NCBI GenBank assembly: GCA_947650365.1 | Contig: CANTAL010000002.1 | Location: 69,501 to 133,500 of the forward strand | DNA: 64,000 nucleotides | Origin: Chamaelirium japonicum | Lineage: Eukaryota; Streptophyta; Magnoliopsida; Liliales; Melanthiaceae | Direction of reading: 5' to 3' | In this document: piece by piece, positions 21,790-34,215 of the stretch | How the letters are laid out: each line of letters opens with the position of its first letter | How positions within the stretch are numbered: position 1 is the first letter of the stretch | The notes under the pieces: generated by a model | Databases searched by the model: none | Seen by the model: the letters and a program-made list of their open reading frames with translations, nothing else | Told to the model about the DNA's origin: nothing | Program-made: the position numbers and the translations under genes

Positions 21790-23920
21790 TGTTGGATGTT
21801 AATCCGGGTCAGAGGCTCGCAGCGGAAGCGATTTGGCGGTCGAAAGACCGTTTATGGTGCACGTTACACGATTTAATTTTTCACTGAAACTAATCTATAT
21901 ATGTGTGCATGTGTATGCACGAGAATCGAAAACCCCTAACGGCAATCTAGCGTAATGATTAACTAGCATGGATGCAAATCATAATGCTCGCTAGATCTAC
22001 ATGTTAGATTACACATACCTTTCGTACGGATCTTTTAACCGCGGAGGATTGTCTTCTTTGTCGATGGAGACGGAAGATCGTTCGCGAAGATGCCGACGGT
22101 ACGAATGGAGATGTTACCTTCTTGTTCACCCGATCTCACACGATGCACGGAACGTCGCTCTCGGATCTCTGAGTGCCTCCGAAGAACGACCCTTCTCCTT
22201 CTTCAGAACTCCACGCGAGGAAGACGAAGTAGCAAGTGGGAAACGGAGAGAGATTAGGGAGAGAACTAGAGAGATGAGAGAGAGGGGGGTTCGGTTTTTC
22301 TTGTGCATAGGGCCGGTGCCCATAGGTGCCTTTATAGGGCTGGCCAACACCCCTTGGATAAGGATCCAAGGGGATATTAACCCCCTCTCATTATCTCTCC
22401 ATTATCTCCCTTTTATCTCTCCGCGTATTTATCCGTTTTCCCACTTTTTAGGGCTCGATTTTAACCGATTTATCGCCCCATCCCTATCTATATGGCCGGC
22501 CCTATAGATGAGGGATTCTTATCCCTACATCATAGGGCCGGCTCTAGTGAGGTGTCCCACCACTAGGATCGGCCAACAGTGAGGTCCGGCAGAGTGAGGT
22601 TTTTACCAAAACGCCCCGACGCCTCATTTTGACCATTTCTAGCGTGCGATACCTAGCGGCCATTACTTAAGTGATATCTACTAGTTACTTACTATTAACT
22701 GAGGCCACCGGAGGGTGCCTCTAGCAAAGTCAACTAGTCAACTCGCAACATACCCCGGTGCATCGCACCTATGCAGCGAAGTTCACTTATGGCTAGGGAT
22801 TACTACATACGACTCTGTACTAATCCCGGGCTCAACCCTTAGTACTCGTATGTAGTTACGCATCTACCGTGCTCTAGTGCCAAGCACACACGGAGCGTAT
22901 ACTTCTTTCTTCCTCCTGCTTATGGTGTTCCGAGGAGACGGTTCAAGAACCGTACATAATGTTGATAAGGTGGAACCATCAGAGACCGGGGTTCATGGCT
23001 TCCAACTCAAGCTCGATCGACACACTACCCGAGTGTACCATCGATCCTCTGAGCTCGAGTTAACCTGCGTAGCCACCCAGAGTGCGACGCAGGCTGCACT
23101 CCAATTCACCCAGACTTACTATGTTCTCCATCATACCCCTGCTCTCCGCTTAGTAGTGGTAAACCCGCTGTCCCTCCACTTGATGCCATGATTCACTTCG
23201 AGCGGTGAAGACTACCGTCAGACTCGAATGATCATATGACTTGGTTCCTTCCAGGTTGACCTATACATCGTACCTCTGATTACCCCGTCGAGTAATCGAA
23301 CCCGGTCAACAGTCAAACTGATGACCACCAGTCCTGGGTTTGGTACAGTGTAAGTCACACCACGGAACGCACCTCCCATCAGGGGTGTGGATGGCCTGCA
23401 GGAGTGACACGCTAATGCAACGCCAGCCGGGTAACCCAGTACACCGTGGTTTTGGATCACTGCATATGGACCCTCACACATTGGTGCGCCAAAGCACCAC
23501 GCAACTGGTTAGTCCATTAGTCGTGGTTCCTCAGGGTTTAGGACCGTTTTACCCTTAGCAGAAACACGGCTTAGTGTACCAGTGTCTGCTCACTGATCTG
23601 TACACCGTGTTAGTTCCGTTCAGCCACAGACACTGTGCCTGGTGATGACCATGGTGAAGACATCACATGAACTGTCATCGCCAACAGCTTATCATGATGA
23701 GGCGACCAACCTGATCATAGCTGCGAACTTATTTAGGTTATATGGGACCAATCCACTCAGTCTTCAACTCAGTGGACTACCATATAACCATGGCTCTCTG
23801 TTCTCGAAAGAACACGTAACTATGTTACGCACCTATATGCATCTCATATATTAATAACTATCAATCTTTATTAGACCAAAACATAAAGTTTTACAAGCTT
23901 AGAACACATCAATCCTAACA
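21790..23920 (-). repeat. 5' LTR of the copia element
   Basis: Upstream of the primer-binding site on the element strand; should hold the promoter. Nearly identical to the LTR at 13932-16061. Confidence 0.95.
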
Positions 23921-24189
23921 GTCACCCTCCTAGTCCTGGTCTGGCCCGCTTAGTTGCGCAGTGCTATCGTCAGGGCACGACTGACAACGTTACGCTCTTA
24001 TCCCACCAAAGAGTGACACGTGAGAGGTCTCTGACGACCCAATGGTCCAATAAAGAGACGATACATAGCGATCCTAAATGATGCTCCCAAACAAACACAC
24101 TCAGTGGGGCTCAGGTTATGCCACTTGGATGGATCTGAGGGAGGGGCTCCATCACCCATCAATGCGAGACACATGTGCAAGGGAGATAG

Positions 24190-24350
24190 GCTAATAGCCA
24201 AAACAGTGACTAGGAAACATGCGGCTACACGTGTCATATAATAAACGGTCATTCCTCAACTCTTCGTATAAAATGAGGGGCGTCAAAAAAGAGGTTGCCA
24301 CATTAGTGAAAGAGATTCTACTAAAAAAGGTGTTTGTTGAGGTGCTAGAT
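24190..24350. repeat. Right member of the diverged inverted-repeat pair
   Basis: Read on the minus strand, CTCTTTCACTAATGTGGCAA, then TTTTGACGCCCCTCATTTTATA and GACACGTGTAGCC match 12660-12790. It lacks about 80 bases present in the left member. 23926-24190 has no match that I see. Confidence 0.5.
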
Positions 24351-24372
24351 CTCCGATGAGAGTGCCCTTACT

Positions 24373-25720
24373 CATGGTTTTAAACTTTGGTTTCGTGTCT
24401 GGTTTCGGTCATGGCCAAAATCGATATTTTAAATTTTCGACTGAAATGGTTCAAAAAGGGATATTTTGCTAGATTTTTTTTTGAAAATTAAAATTAAAGT
24501 CTTTTATAGTTGTGCAACATGCATATTTACTTAAATTGTTTGAAGAAAACACACATCAAAGCTTGAATTATTTATATAAATTTATATTGTTTACGTCACA
24601 AAAGACAATCACTCATCTTCACCCATCCAAGTCAACTCTTCTTTGCTCGTCCAACTGAACTCATCATCATTAATCTCTGACGCACCAGCACCATCGTAAC
24701 CTCCGACTAACGGACCAGGTCCACTACTGCTGTCGTTGGGTCCAAATTGCACAGGCATCCGGTCTCTCTCAACTCGTTCCCACTGGATCTATCTAAAATA
24801 TAAGACCATCTGTCAATATTAAGCCATGTTCTCTTCTATCTCGATATCTAGAGGGTACTCGATATCATCTGCTTCTGAACAACCCTTGATGGATGGAGTC
24901 TTCTTCTTCAGTGGTTGGGGGTCCGAATCGAAACTCCTTCCTATTCCCCGCTCTTTAATAAAGTGTGCATGGCTAGTTTAACCGCAATCGGGGACTTCAA
25001 GCACTCTGCTACATCGGATAAGCAACCGGAGAGGTATTGCTTCAGTCGTGTAATACCTCCACTTCTGATTCGTTTGTCACAGTATGCACACTGACTTCTG
25101 CTTCTTTGCCTCCAAAGGGAACCCATGCTACCAACCGTCTTTTGACCCCGAATCCCTATGCGAGGGAGGCTACGAGGGTATCTGTTAAAAAAATTAAAAT
25201 TAATTATTTTAAAAAAATGTATCATTTATAAATACATATTAATTTATAAGTTTTTATACCTGGTGAAGAGATCCGACGAATTGGGAGGTGAGATCCAATG
25301 AATCGGGAGGCACATCGGGCGAGGTCCGACGGGGTCCAGTGACATTTTTCGATGAATTTGGCAAGAGCGCCGATAGCGAAATCCGATGATTTCGATGAAA
25401 TCTGACGAAATCCTACAACTCCGATGTCGGATTCCGATAAGCTCTGGTGACTTTGGCCCTCCAACAGCGAAATCCAACGTGCTTTCGATCGAAATCCGAC
25501 AACGTTGGGTTGTTTCAACCGAAACCACCCCACCCCTCAATTAAAGGCCCAGCTTGCCCACGGTTTTCCAAAACCAGTCCACATGTTTAACGAAATCTGT
25601 GGGTTGGTTTCGGTCGAAATGTCCGAAATGTTCTTCAAAAACAAAACTTCGACGAAATAGTAACGATTCGACATTTCGAACCCCCAATTTGTTTCGGGTC
25701 AGGTCAAAACCGAAATATTT
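24373..25720 (-). mobile_element. Internally deleted hAT element with TTTCGGTCGAAATG word arrays at both ends
   Basis: The left end starts CATGGTTTTAAACTTTGG and contains repeated GGTTTCGG words. The right part (25560-25720) has the complementary family of words (GGTTTCGGTCGAAATG, TTCGACGAAATAG, ACCGAAATATTT). Coding remnants of a hAT transposase lie between. The outer right limit and target duplication are not resolved. Confidence 0.6.
24613..25225 (-). pseudogene. hAT transposase remnant: BED zinc finger and C-terminal tail, centre deleted
   Basis: Two parts of one plant hAT transposase remain, in order on the minus strand. The N-terminal BED finger (about 25155-24960) reads CAYCDKRIRSGGITRLKQYL and then SDVAECLKSPIAVK. 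The expected zinc ligand His in LKQHL is Tyr here. The C-terminal tail (about 24790-24613) reads IQWERVERDRMPV, then EFSWTSKEELTWMGEDE, and a stop at 24613-24615. The DUF659, catalytic and dimerisation regions are missing between them, and a stop lies near the junction. This is a typical internally deleted, non-autonomous hAT derivative. Confidence 0.75.
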
Positions 25721-25729
25721 TGAGCTCAT

Positions 25730-26940
25730 CTATAAGAGTTATCACATTTAGATCAGAAATGATCAGCCAAGCAAGTAGACACCCATAAATTAAGTTGTTG
25801 TCAAACCAAGATTCAATGTATAAAAAAAAAACTTCTCCGTGTATACAATTTTGTGAAAGATGTGCATGCACATTTTGGCATGTAGTATGTCTAAATATAA
25901 CCTCTCTGGAACAATATCTTGTTCGGCGTAGTCTGTGTATGTCTGATGTTAAAAATATATGATTGATTCTCATTCTAAACGTATTGTACGAACAATTGAA
26001 TAGTCATCAATTACTTTAGTCCTTTGCGATCATGTCCACAAAGAACCCTATGTACACATCTCTGCTCTCTTCCTCTTTCTCAATCTATGTTCCTCACTTC
26101 CACTCAAACAATGATGTTTTCTGGATGTTCACATATTTGAGAAGTCTTATGTAAATTATCTTCATTATTATTTGATGGAGATTGACAAGCCTGCTCATGA
26201 GTGGTCAAAAGAGTAAGTCAATGAATAGTGCGCATTGTCTACCTCGGTTTTATGTAAAGCCTAAGCGAATGTTTCATGTGAGGTCGTGACCAATGACTAC
26301 AAGTCTACAACTCACATGAACTTGCACCAGCCTTGCACACTTAACGTGAAAGCAAAGTCACCTTTTGAGATAAGTCGTCTGATCACACTCCAACCACATG
26401 AATGCTTCACATTGGTGTCATCAAGTAATTTGTTATGGTCTTAGGGCCTCATATCTCATCTTTGATATTGTTGCTAAGATTTGTATAATTTATAAGGTTA
26501 GATGTTTTGCATTATTTCAATCTAAAGTCAAGTATCATCAAGTCTCCTAATAATCACACCTAGTCTAGGTTAGAAGCTATTGTTGGTTGGAAGTATAATG
26601 CATGTCCTTAGCCAACCTCAAAATAAAAACAGTATAGCAGTTTAGTACAAAAGAATTTTTTTGTTTTTTGTCATGCTAACATGGCATCGGAGCGTACATA
26701 TACAAATTAGTATATGTGATATATAAATTGTATATACAGGCACATATACTATAGATAATGCAATCCCCATGTGGTCGTCATCTTGGAATCGCAGTGTAAA
26801 CACTTCAACAATAGTTGCCATGTCCAACCTCTAACGGATTGGATGTGATTACAAGGATCCACACATTTACTTTACCCACTCCCTCTCCCTTTGAAGGTGA
26901 TGTGGATGCCTCAAAAAGAAGCAACTCAGACCCTCCCCAC
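25730..26940. other. No recognisable gene
   Basis: AT-rich intron sequence; no coding similarity seen. Confidence 0.4.
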
Positions 26941-26951
26941 TGTGACTCACA

Positions 26952-27200
26952 CATGGTTCGAAATCTCCATTTCGGTGAAAATTTCGACCTTCTGGATATG
27001 GAAATATTTCGTGGAAATATTTCGACAGTGTGGAAATATTGCAATTTTGTAGAAATTATGAAAATATTGATTTTTTGATGAAATTTTTTAGTGAAACTCA
27101 TAATAATCATAAATCAAGTATAGATACACACCTTGGAACACTCAAATAATATTTGTACCCTATCTAGGGGTGTAGAGCTTCACATAGCATGTATTCAATG
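26952..27200. repeat. Fragment related to the TTTCG-word hAT family
   Basis: Starts CATGGTTCGAAATCTCC and carries repeated GGAAATATTTCG words, like the end of the element at 24373. Its downstream CACATAGCATGTATTC is shared with 4614-4622. Confidence 0.5.
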
Positions 27201-27209
27201 TATTGAGTC

Positions 27210-28247
27210 TGTGAGTCTTGTGCAATCTTATTTGATTTTTTTATATATATTTTTCAAATATTTTTTAATCTTTTTTTTGGATAAAAATATTTTCGAAATA
27301 AAGATTGGTAGATTGTTAAAATAATGTTTCAAACAATTTTGAAAACGGACTTAAAACAAGAAAGTTATGCAAGTTTGAAATTGTGCAAAAATTATGCTGA
27401 AATATGAAACATTGTTTTTTTACTAAGTCTGAAAAAAATAGTTTTTAAATAGAAAAGTTTTTATACATTCAAAATTTCCTAAGACAGATCATGGTTTTCT
27501 AGATGCACTCGTACTTCTACATCTTGTGAAATTTTTTAAGCTAAAAAGGAGTTGATTTAATTACTTTTCTCACCATGTAGATTTTATAAAAAAACCATGA
27601 AAACTGTTTTTTCCAACTAAAACTGGAAGTATTATGATCAATGCAGCATAACCTTATGAGCAGTATGGCCCCAAATGTGCTAAAATATCATGCACCATTC
27701 CCAAATCTAGAAATTTAAATATATCGTTATAAGACAATTCAAATAAAAAGCTTAAAAAAATAATATCAGATAATTAGGAATGACAAAAACATTTTGAATA
27801 TGCCAAATCATTAAAACCTAATTTACCCTGACTCTTGGGCCTTCTACCATTACCAATATTAGTTTTCATATATATTATTGCTATTGGAAGTGATATTGAA
27901 GTTGATAAAGGCATAGCCACATAGGATTATAGCTAAAAGCTAGAATTAGCATTAATAATTGTTATCTGACCTTGTATTAACAAAATCCTAGCATTGACCT
28001 AGAATTATTAACAAAAACCATAATGACATTTAAATGTTGAACATATCAATCAGTGATTCAGTATCAGTAGATTAAATTAGTATAAATAAAGAAAATAATA
28101 GCATTATAGGATAAAGTTCGCATCATTAAGTCATTAACACAAGTATTAGATCAATTTCAGTAAAAGTATAAGTTTGTAGCACAAGTGCAAAGAGAATTTA
28201 ACATCTAGAATGACCTAGGCGCTTTAAACCATGTTTTTGAATTGATT
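27210..28247. other. No recognisable gene
   Basis: Very AT-rich intron sequence without coding signal. Confidence 0.4.
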
Positions 28248-28255
28248 GGCCACAC

Positions 28256-28521
28256 CAAGGTTCAAAATCATGGTATCGGTCGGTCCCGGAGGTACGTACC
28301 GCTACCAGTCGATACAAACCGATACCAATTGAGGTAAAAAACAAAAACAAAAAAAAATTGAAAAAAAACCTTGAACCTGTCGAAACTGGTCCGTACTGGC
28401 TGTGCCGATCAGTACCGGCGATACGGACTATTACTGGCCAGGTATAGGGATCGGTGGTTGTACCAATCCAAATCCAGCCAAAACCGATACATACCGGTAT
28501 CGGCTGATTTTTTGAACCTTG
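28256..28521. mobile_element. hAT-type MITE with GGTATCGG words and perfect 8-bp target duplication
   Basis: 266 bp. Ends CAAGGTTCAAAA and, from the right, CAAGGTTCAAAAAATC. The flanks are GGCCACAC on both sides (28248-28255 and 28522-28529). The arms carry reiterated ACCGATAC/GGTATCGG words; the centre is A-rich. No coding capacity. Confidence 0.85.
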
Positions 28522-28529
28522 GGCCACAC

Positions 28530-29093
28530 TACAATTTTTCACAAGCAACAAAAACACTTGATAATATTTCTATTTTATTTCTGAGATAGATGCAGATCTA
28601 TCAGCTACCTCCATGCATTCTTCATCAAGCACCCCTCAAATAAAATGTTTCACATGATATGGTTATGTGACTAGTGCCATCATCAACGTAGAGAGAACCA
28701 AAGCCTCAACATGCAAATCTTTATTCAATCTAAATGGGGTTGGACTTATGGATCATCATTGTTAAAGAAACCTTTTATAAGCAGCCCTCAACCTGAACCT
28801 TCATTGAGAAAGAGTTCTGGCCAAGGCAACAGCATGAAGGAAAGTTGGAAGGGAAGCATATCTTATAGATCATACAATTTGAGCTCATGCAACCACAGAG
28901 CAATTCTACATGTTTTATCAACTCTAGAAATAGCCTCAACAAAGAGAAAAAGTAGGTGAGCTTTGATATAAGGGGAATACATTCAGCTCTGAGAGTCAAA
29001 TGACACAAAATACTAGTAGCGATAAAAAAATAAGGCAAGAAAAAAAAAAATCAAAATCTTAAATTATACATAAAATCTAGGGAATGGAACAAC
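28530..29093. other. Intron sequence upstream of nothing recognisable
   Basis: Start of BPM intron 2 on the minus strand. No coding family recognised in the short frames here. Confidence 0.4.
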
Positions 29094-29442
29094 CTTAAAA
29101 ACTGGAGCTTCCATGTCTTCAATGTTTATACAATGCACTTTCCAGTCCTTCATCGGACCAAAAAGTTGTGCCCTGAAAACAAGGGAGCGGGCTGCGAGTA
29201 CCAACTTATGAGCAGCAAAAATCTCACCATCTACTTCAAAACTAATATCAGTTCCCTTCCCACTTTCCAAAAGTTAACCAAAATGCTGAGTTATGTTAGT
29301 TGGTGGCACTGTAATGGTGTAAATCTTAGGTCCTTCTGTATGTGATCTAACAACACCAACAGTACAGTTTACCGAGAGGCAATCATCTTTTAGATAATCT
29401 GATGCCTCTAAGGCAGTTCTTTTGAAAAAACGCTTATAACCC
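29094..29442 (-). pseudogene. BPM gene exon 2: end of MATH and start of BTB, with an in-frame stop
   Basis: 349 bases from an ATGCAG acceptor to a GTTGTT donor. The frame completes the Trp codon of exon 1 and then reads [20 protein letters not shown] (end of MATH), [26 protein letters not shown], then a TAA at 29274-29276, then [28 protein letters not shown] and [10 protein letters not shown] (BTB start), ending EAPVFK. The family has Gln where the TAA stands, one base change from CAA. Everything else aligns with BPM proteins, and phases fit both neighbours. So this is a true BPM exon with a nonsense mutation. BTB mediates dimerisation and CULLIN3 binding; MATH binds substrates. Confidence 0.9.
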
Positions 29443-31420
29443 CTGCATAATTAAACATTAAATGTAGCATGGTTATAAATTGTTCTTTCGGAGAGTATCT
29501 TATACAATGATTGAAAACAGTGTAAAAGTAAAAAACAGAGTAACAAGATATGAAAGGCAAGAAACTGAAAGAAATGTATAGAGTAAAAAAAATTGTTACT
29601 TCAGCAGAGAGAACAGAATAATATTTTCCAGTTACCTGACTAAAATGCATAATGTCACTCATAGAGAATGTGCAACAATAACATTACTCTGATTCATTAA
29701 ATTACTGGCATTGTTTTCGCAGATTAGATAGTTAAAAGTAAAACAGAGTATGCTTGATAGTGTACTGGTTGAGCATGCTCATCTATGCTTCAAGTGAAAT
29801 ATTTTACAGGAGATTGCCTATCCTAATAGATTTCCCGATCATCGATCTTCCCAACATGGTCGGTCATACGATGGTTCCATCAATTTGCATACCACTAGGG
29901 TGCAAAAATTAATATTTTCCAAAATCCAGTAAATTTAATGAAGATAAGCTAGGGAAAAGGTAGTGTATTACAAGATAATTATTCAAATGAAACAATTTAA
30001 GGCACTATTGATAACAGATGTATCATGCTTTGATTGGACTGGAAGGAAATGAAGGATTCATACAGTTGTCAAATAGATGAGAAGGCTTTGTTGGTTATAA
30101 TAACGGTTTATGATGAAGGCTTCTAAGTTAGCTGACGCAAAGTGTGGCAGCAGCAGACGACACAAGCCGGAGCTACGCTCATAGAACAAACTTGAAATAG
30201 AAGTAGCTAAAAGAAGGCATCACCAAATAAATCAATAAGAGCCTTCAGCATGAAACACTTCCAAGATGTCCAACAAATTAGCTTCACAGAATCACAAAAC
30301 AACTAGAATCATGGCAATTGGAGCTTGGATGAAGTTATGGCCTCAATAGCAAAGTTGTAGAGCAGCCCAGACTTGCAATATTAATGAAACTGACATTTTT
30401 TGGTATGATGTGTAAATTTCTAGGTGGTGTGTACCTTTTATTCCTATATAGGATAAAACTTTTAGGAATAATAGGCTAGGAGCTTCTGAAAAAAGTTGGA
30501 AGTCAGGTTAAAATTGATTAGTGTTGACTGAAACTTCTATATAGGAGGAATTAATATAAATGGAAAAAAAATTGATGGAATATTGAATTGAATTTTCTTA
30601 TTCCCTTACCCTTTGGTAAACTGCAAGTTGCTTCTCCATGTGGGATTCCCCAGAAATCCTCAAGCAGTATTGGTGAGCTCTGACCTTTATCTGACATGGT
30701 AGATTTTCTGTAACTCTCAGACGAGATTCGTGAACTCTGGATCTTCATTTAGGTGAGAGGGACTCCTCTCAATTATTTTTTTTTATATCTTTAATTCCAC
30801 AAATTTATGTTGTTCAACATAAATTTCTGCAAGTTATGCTTGTATTGCACTTCTTGATTTTGCTGGAGGCATGGTTAAAATATCGGTAAAAAATAGCAAT
30901 TTATCGCCGAATTTCCCCTTATACCCAGGCACTGATACGATATCCACCCAAAATTTCCCTTTTACGTACTATCTACAAATTATCCCCGATATATCGCTAA
31001 CATCCCTATTTTATCGCTAATATCGTCATTTTATCAATGAGATCCCCGATATATCCCCAAAATTGTCATCCAGCTTATATGAAGCTGAGGGCAATGGGGA
31101 AAAGTCGTCCAGTTTCACCATAAGTGACACAATTAAGCCTGGAGAGTCCATGTTTAAAAAGGCGTTCAAGGCTTACGCCTCGAGGCGAGACAGTCCTGTG
31201 CAAGCCTCAGCAGCCACATATAAAAAGCATACGCCTTTGTCCGAGATGCGCTTCAAAGCGTTCGAGGCGTACGCCACTTGCTCCAGGCATAAAACATAGG
31301 GCGGGGAGGGGTTAAAACCAATGTTTCGTGTGGGAGCACTAAGAGTTTGATATGTAAATCATCCCCATGGATTATTATTTCACCCATTGAAACCTTCTAA
31401 ACCCTTTTAGATCTCTTAAG

Positions 31421-31920
31421 CAAGGTTCTAAAAAGCGCTAGGCGCTAATCGGGCGACAGGGGGCCGCCTAGCGCCTAGGCGGAGCCTAAGCGGCGCCTAG
31501 GCGTTTCTGCCTTTTATTAATTATTTTTATTATTATTTTGATATTATATAATATATATATATATATATATACATATATTTAAAAATTAATATAAGTTCAA
31601 GATTATCCCAAACCATTATTTTAAAGAACAAGTATATACCATAATTCAAGATTGAGTGATTAATAAGAACAAAAACAAACATGGTCCGCCTGGCCAGCCT
31701 CAGTCCGCTTGGCCTACCTAGCCAGCCTCAGCCCGCCTGGCCCCCCTGAGCCCGCCTAGGTGGCCGCCTGGCCCTGCCTAGACCGCCTAGGCGGCCACCT
31801 TGCCTCGCCTATCTCTGCTTGGGAGCTTGGCCGCTTTTCTGAAGAGCCTAGCGCCTAGGCGAGGAGGTGGGGGGTCGCCTAGCGCTTAGGCGGCCGCTTG
31901 GGCCACTTTTTAGAACACTG
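31421..31920. mobile_element. Complete 500-bp hAT-type MITE with perfect target duplication
   Basis: Ends CAAGGTTCTAAAAAGCGC and, from the right, CAGTGTTCTAAAAAGTGG. The flanking duplication CTCTTAAG is at 31413-31420 and 31921-31928. Terminal arrays of CCTAGGCG words surround an AT-rich core with a TA run. A truncated relative is at 12808-13084. Confidence 0.9.
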
Positions 31921-33133
31921 CTCTTAAGGTTTTGAAACCCCCTTATCTCCAAAAACCCAAAATAAAGATTTAGTGCTTATTTCTTTTCTGATTTTGATTC
32001 CAAAGTTGTATTATTATTCTTTGTGGATTGTCTATTGACTACAAGTAAGACATAAAGATTTGTTTCAAGTTTAGAGGTATGAATCATAATCTTGTATCTT
32101 CTACTAGGTTTTTCTATGTTTTTTCTTTGTATTTTATCATTCTCATGTATTTGTATCAGTGTTTGTTTGTTTTTTTTAATCTTGACAATGTTAGTCCTAT
32201 ATTCGTATTTTATTGTTTGTTATTACTTGTTAGTTGTCAATTTAATTATGATATTGAATATTAAAAAATTGTGGAGAGGGCATGGGTTTTCACCATTTTC
32301 TATCCTTTTTTGTTAGATTTTGGTTCTAAACCTAATCTAAGCCTTCCATAACTTGTTCTTGGCAGATTTGGGACTTTTCTTTGCCGATTTGGGGGGTTTT
32401 CAAATATTCAAAGTTGAAGTAATTTTTTGCACCTTTTTTTGTGATTTCTCTTAAGCAGTGTTATAAAAGGTGCAGCCTAGGCTCAGGCTCAACTAGGCTC
32501 ACCCCCCGCGCCTCAAAAAACACAAGGCGAGACTCTGTTAGAAATGCATGCGCTAGGTTTGAGGCGTGGCCTAGGCTCCAGGCTAAAAAAAAGCTCGTCT
32601 AATTGAACCATGTGTAATTATATACTTGCACTTGATATTTTTAGCAATATGATTAAGTTATTAAGTAGATTTGATTCATGATTATAGTAGTCTGAATATT
32701 GGCACAGTGATTGAATATTTACATTAAAAATTATTTGTTATAGTTCTTAGGTAGGATCATATAAGCAATTGTGGGTTGGATTTGATAAATTTGATACTAT
32801 TTGAACTATTAAAAGATTCAATAAGCTTCCTTCTCTTTCTCGATTTGCACATTTCATACTGATTTAGAAGCATGTGCACAAGCACACAGATAAAATAACA
32901 CATTCAATCATTTACTATTTATTCTTTGTTTGCTATAATATCACATTTGATATCTTATAATTGGTTATTAAATTTAAACTATACATATTTAAATATTTAA
33001 TATATTTTAAATAACTTATTTAGAGCCGTAGTTCAAATCTACAAGACTACAACATTTTGTGTTGTTGCAACAACGATATGTCTAATTTATCTTTTGTGTT
33101 AATATTTATTTTCTTAATCTAGTTATGCATGTT

Positions 33134-33611
<478 letters not shown>

Positions 33612-34215
33612 CTTACTTCAATCAGGTACCTTAAGTTGCGACTAGGCTCTAGGAGACCTTTGCACCTCATGTGCGCTTTTGAGCCTTTCAGAACATTTCT
33701 TTTAGGATCTTCAAGAAAATTAAATGATAAACATGTTATGCATCAAATTTGATGCGTTTCAAAATGTTAGTCATGTAATCAACATGAAAATAATTGGAAT
33801 TCCATGTAATTATTGGTTCTCATAGGTTTTCATCTAGATGTTTATCATGTTCAGACTTCAGAGTGTTTGTTATCTTATTGTAAATTTGTAATTGTTTAAT
33901 TTAGACTGTGCTGGAAAGTATTTGGCTCTGACAGTTCACAGAAAGTGTCAGACAACTCACAGATTTTGTCAGACACTCATTTGAGTGTCCCCTTAAATAA
34001 ATGATTGTTTTTTGTCATAATGGTGTATATATATACATTATAAAGGGATATATCTTTTTAAAAAATGAAACCCTTTATTTCACCTTTTTTACCTATTTTC
34101 ATATTTTTCCCAATTTGTAGTGATAATGGAGATAAATAAGCAATAAGTCGCCGATTTTTCCCCCAAGACACTTGGTAATAACGATATTTATAACGGTTAA
34201 CGCACTGGTTGGAGA

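Larger units (their letters stand above)
13932..23920 (-). mobile_element. Complete young Ty1/copia LTR retrotransposon
   Basis: 9,989 bp, read on the minus strand. LTRs of 2130 bp (13932-16061) and 2131 bp (21790-23920) begin and end with TGTT and AACA on both strands. The 5-bp target duplication GTCAC is at 13927-13931 and 23921-23925. A primer-binding site, a polypurine tract and one intact 1321-codon Gag-Pol frame are all in place. By eye the LTRs differ at about 17 substitutions and one single-base indel, under 1 percent, so the insertion is recent. It lies in BPM intron 2 in the same direction as the gene. The long LTRs are unusual for copia. Confidence 0.97.
11412..29093 (-). other. 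BPM intron 2, 17.7 kb, filled with transposons
   Basis: Bounded by a GTTGTT donor after the Lys codon of exon 2 and a TTTGCAG acceptor before exon 3, with matching phase 0. It contains the complete copia element, the foldback repeat, hAT remnants and several MITEs listed separately. A 17.7-kb intron is long for most plants but normal in repeat-rich genomes. Confidence 0.8.

Noticed and set aside
30551-30748. 65-residue minus-strand frame, possibly an extra BPM exon
   Set aside because: It resembles no part of BPM proteins, and exons 1 and 2 already join in phase without it.
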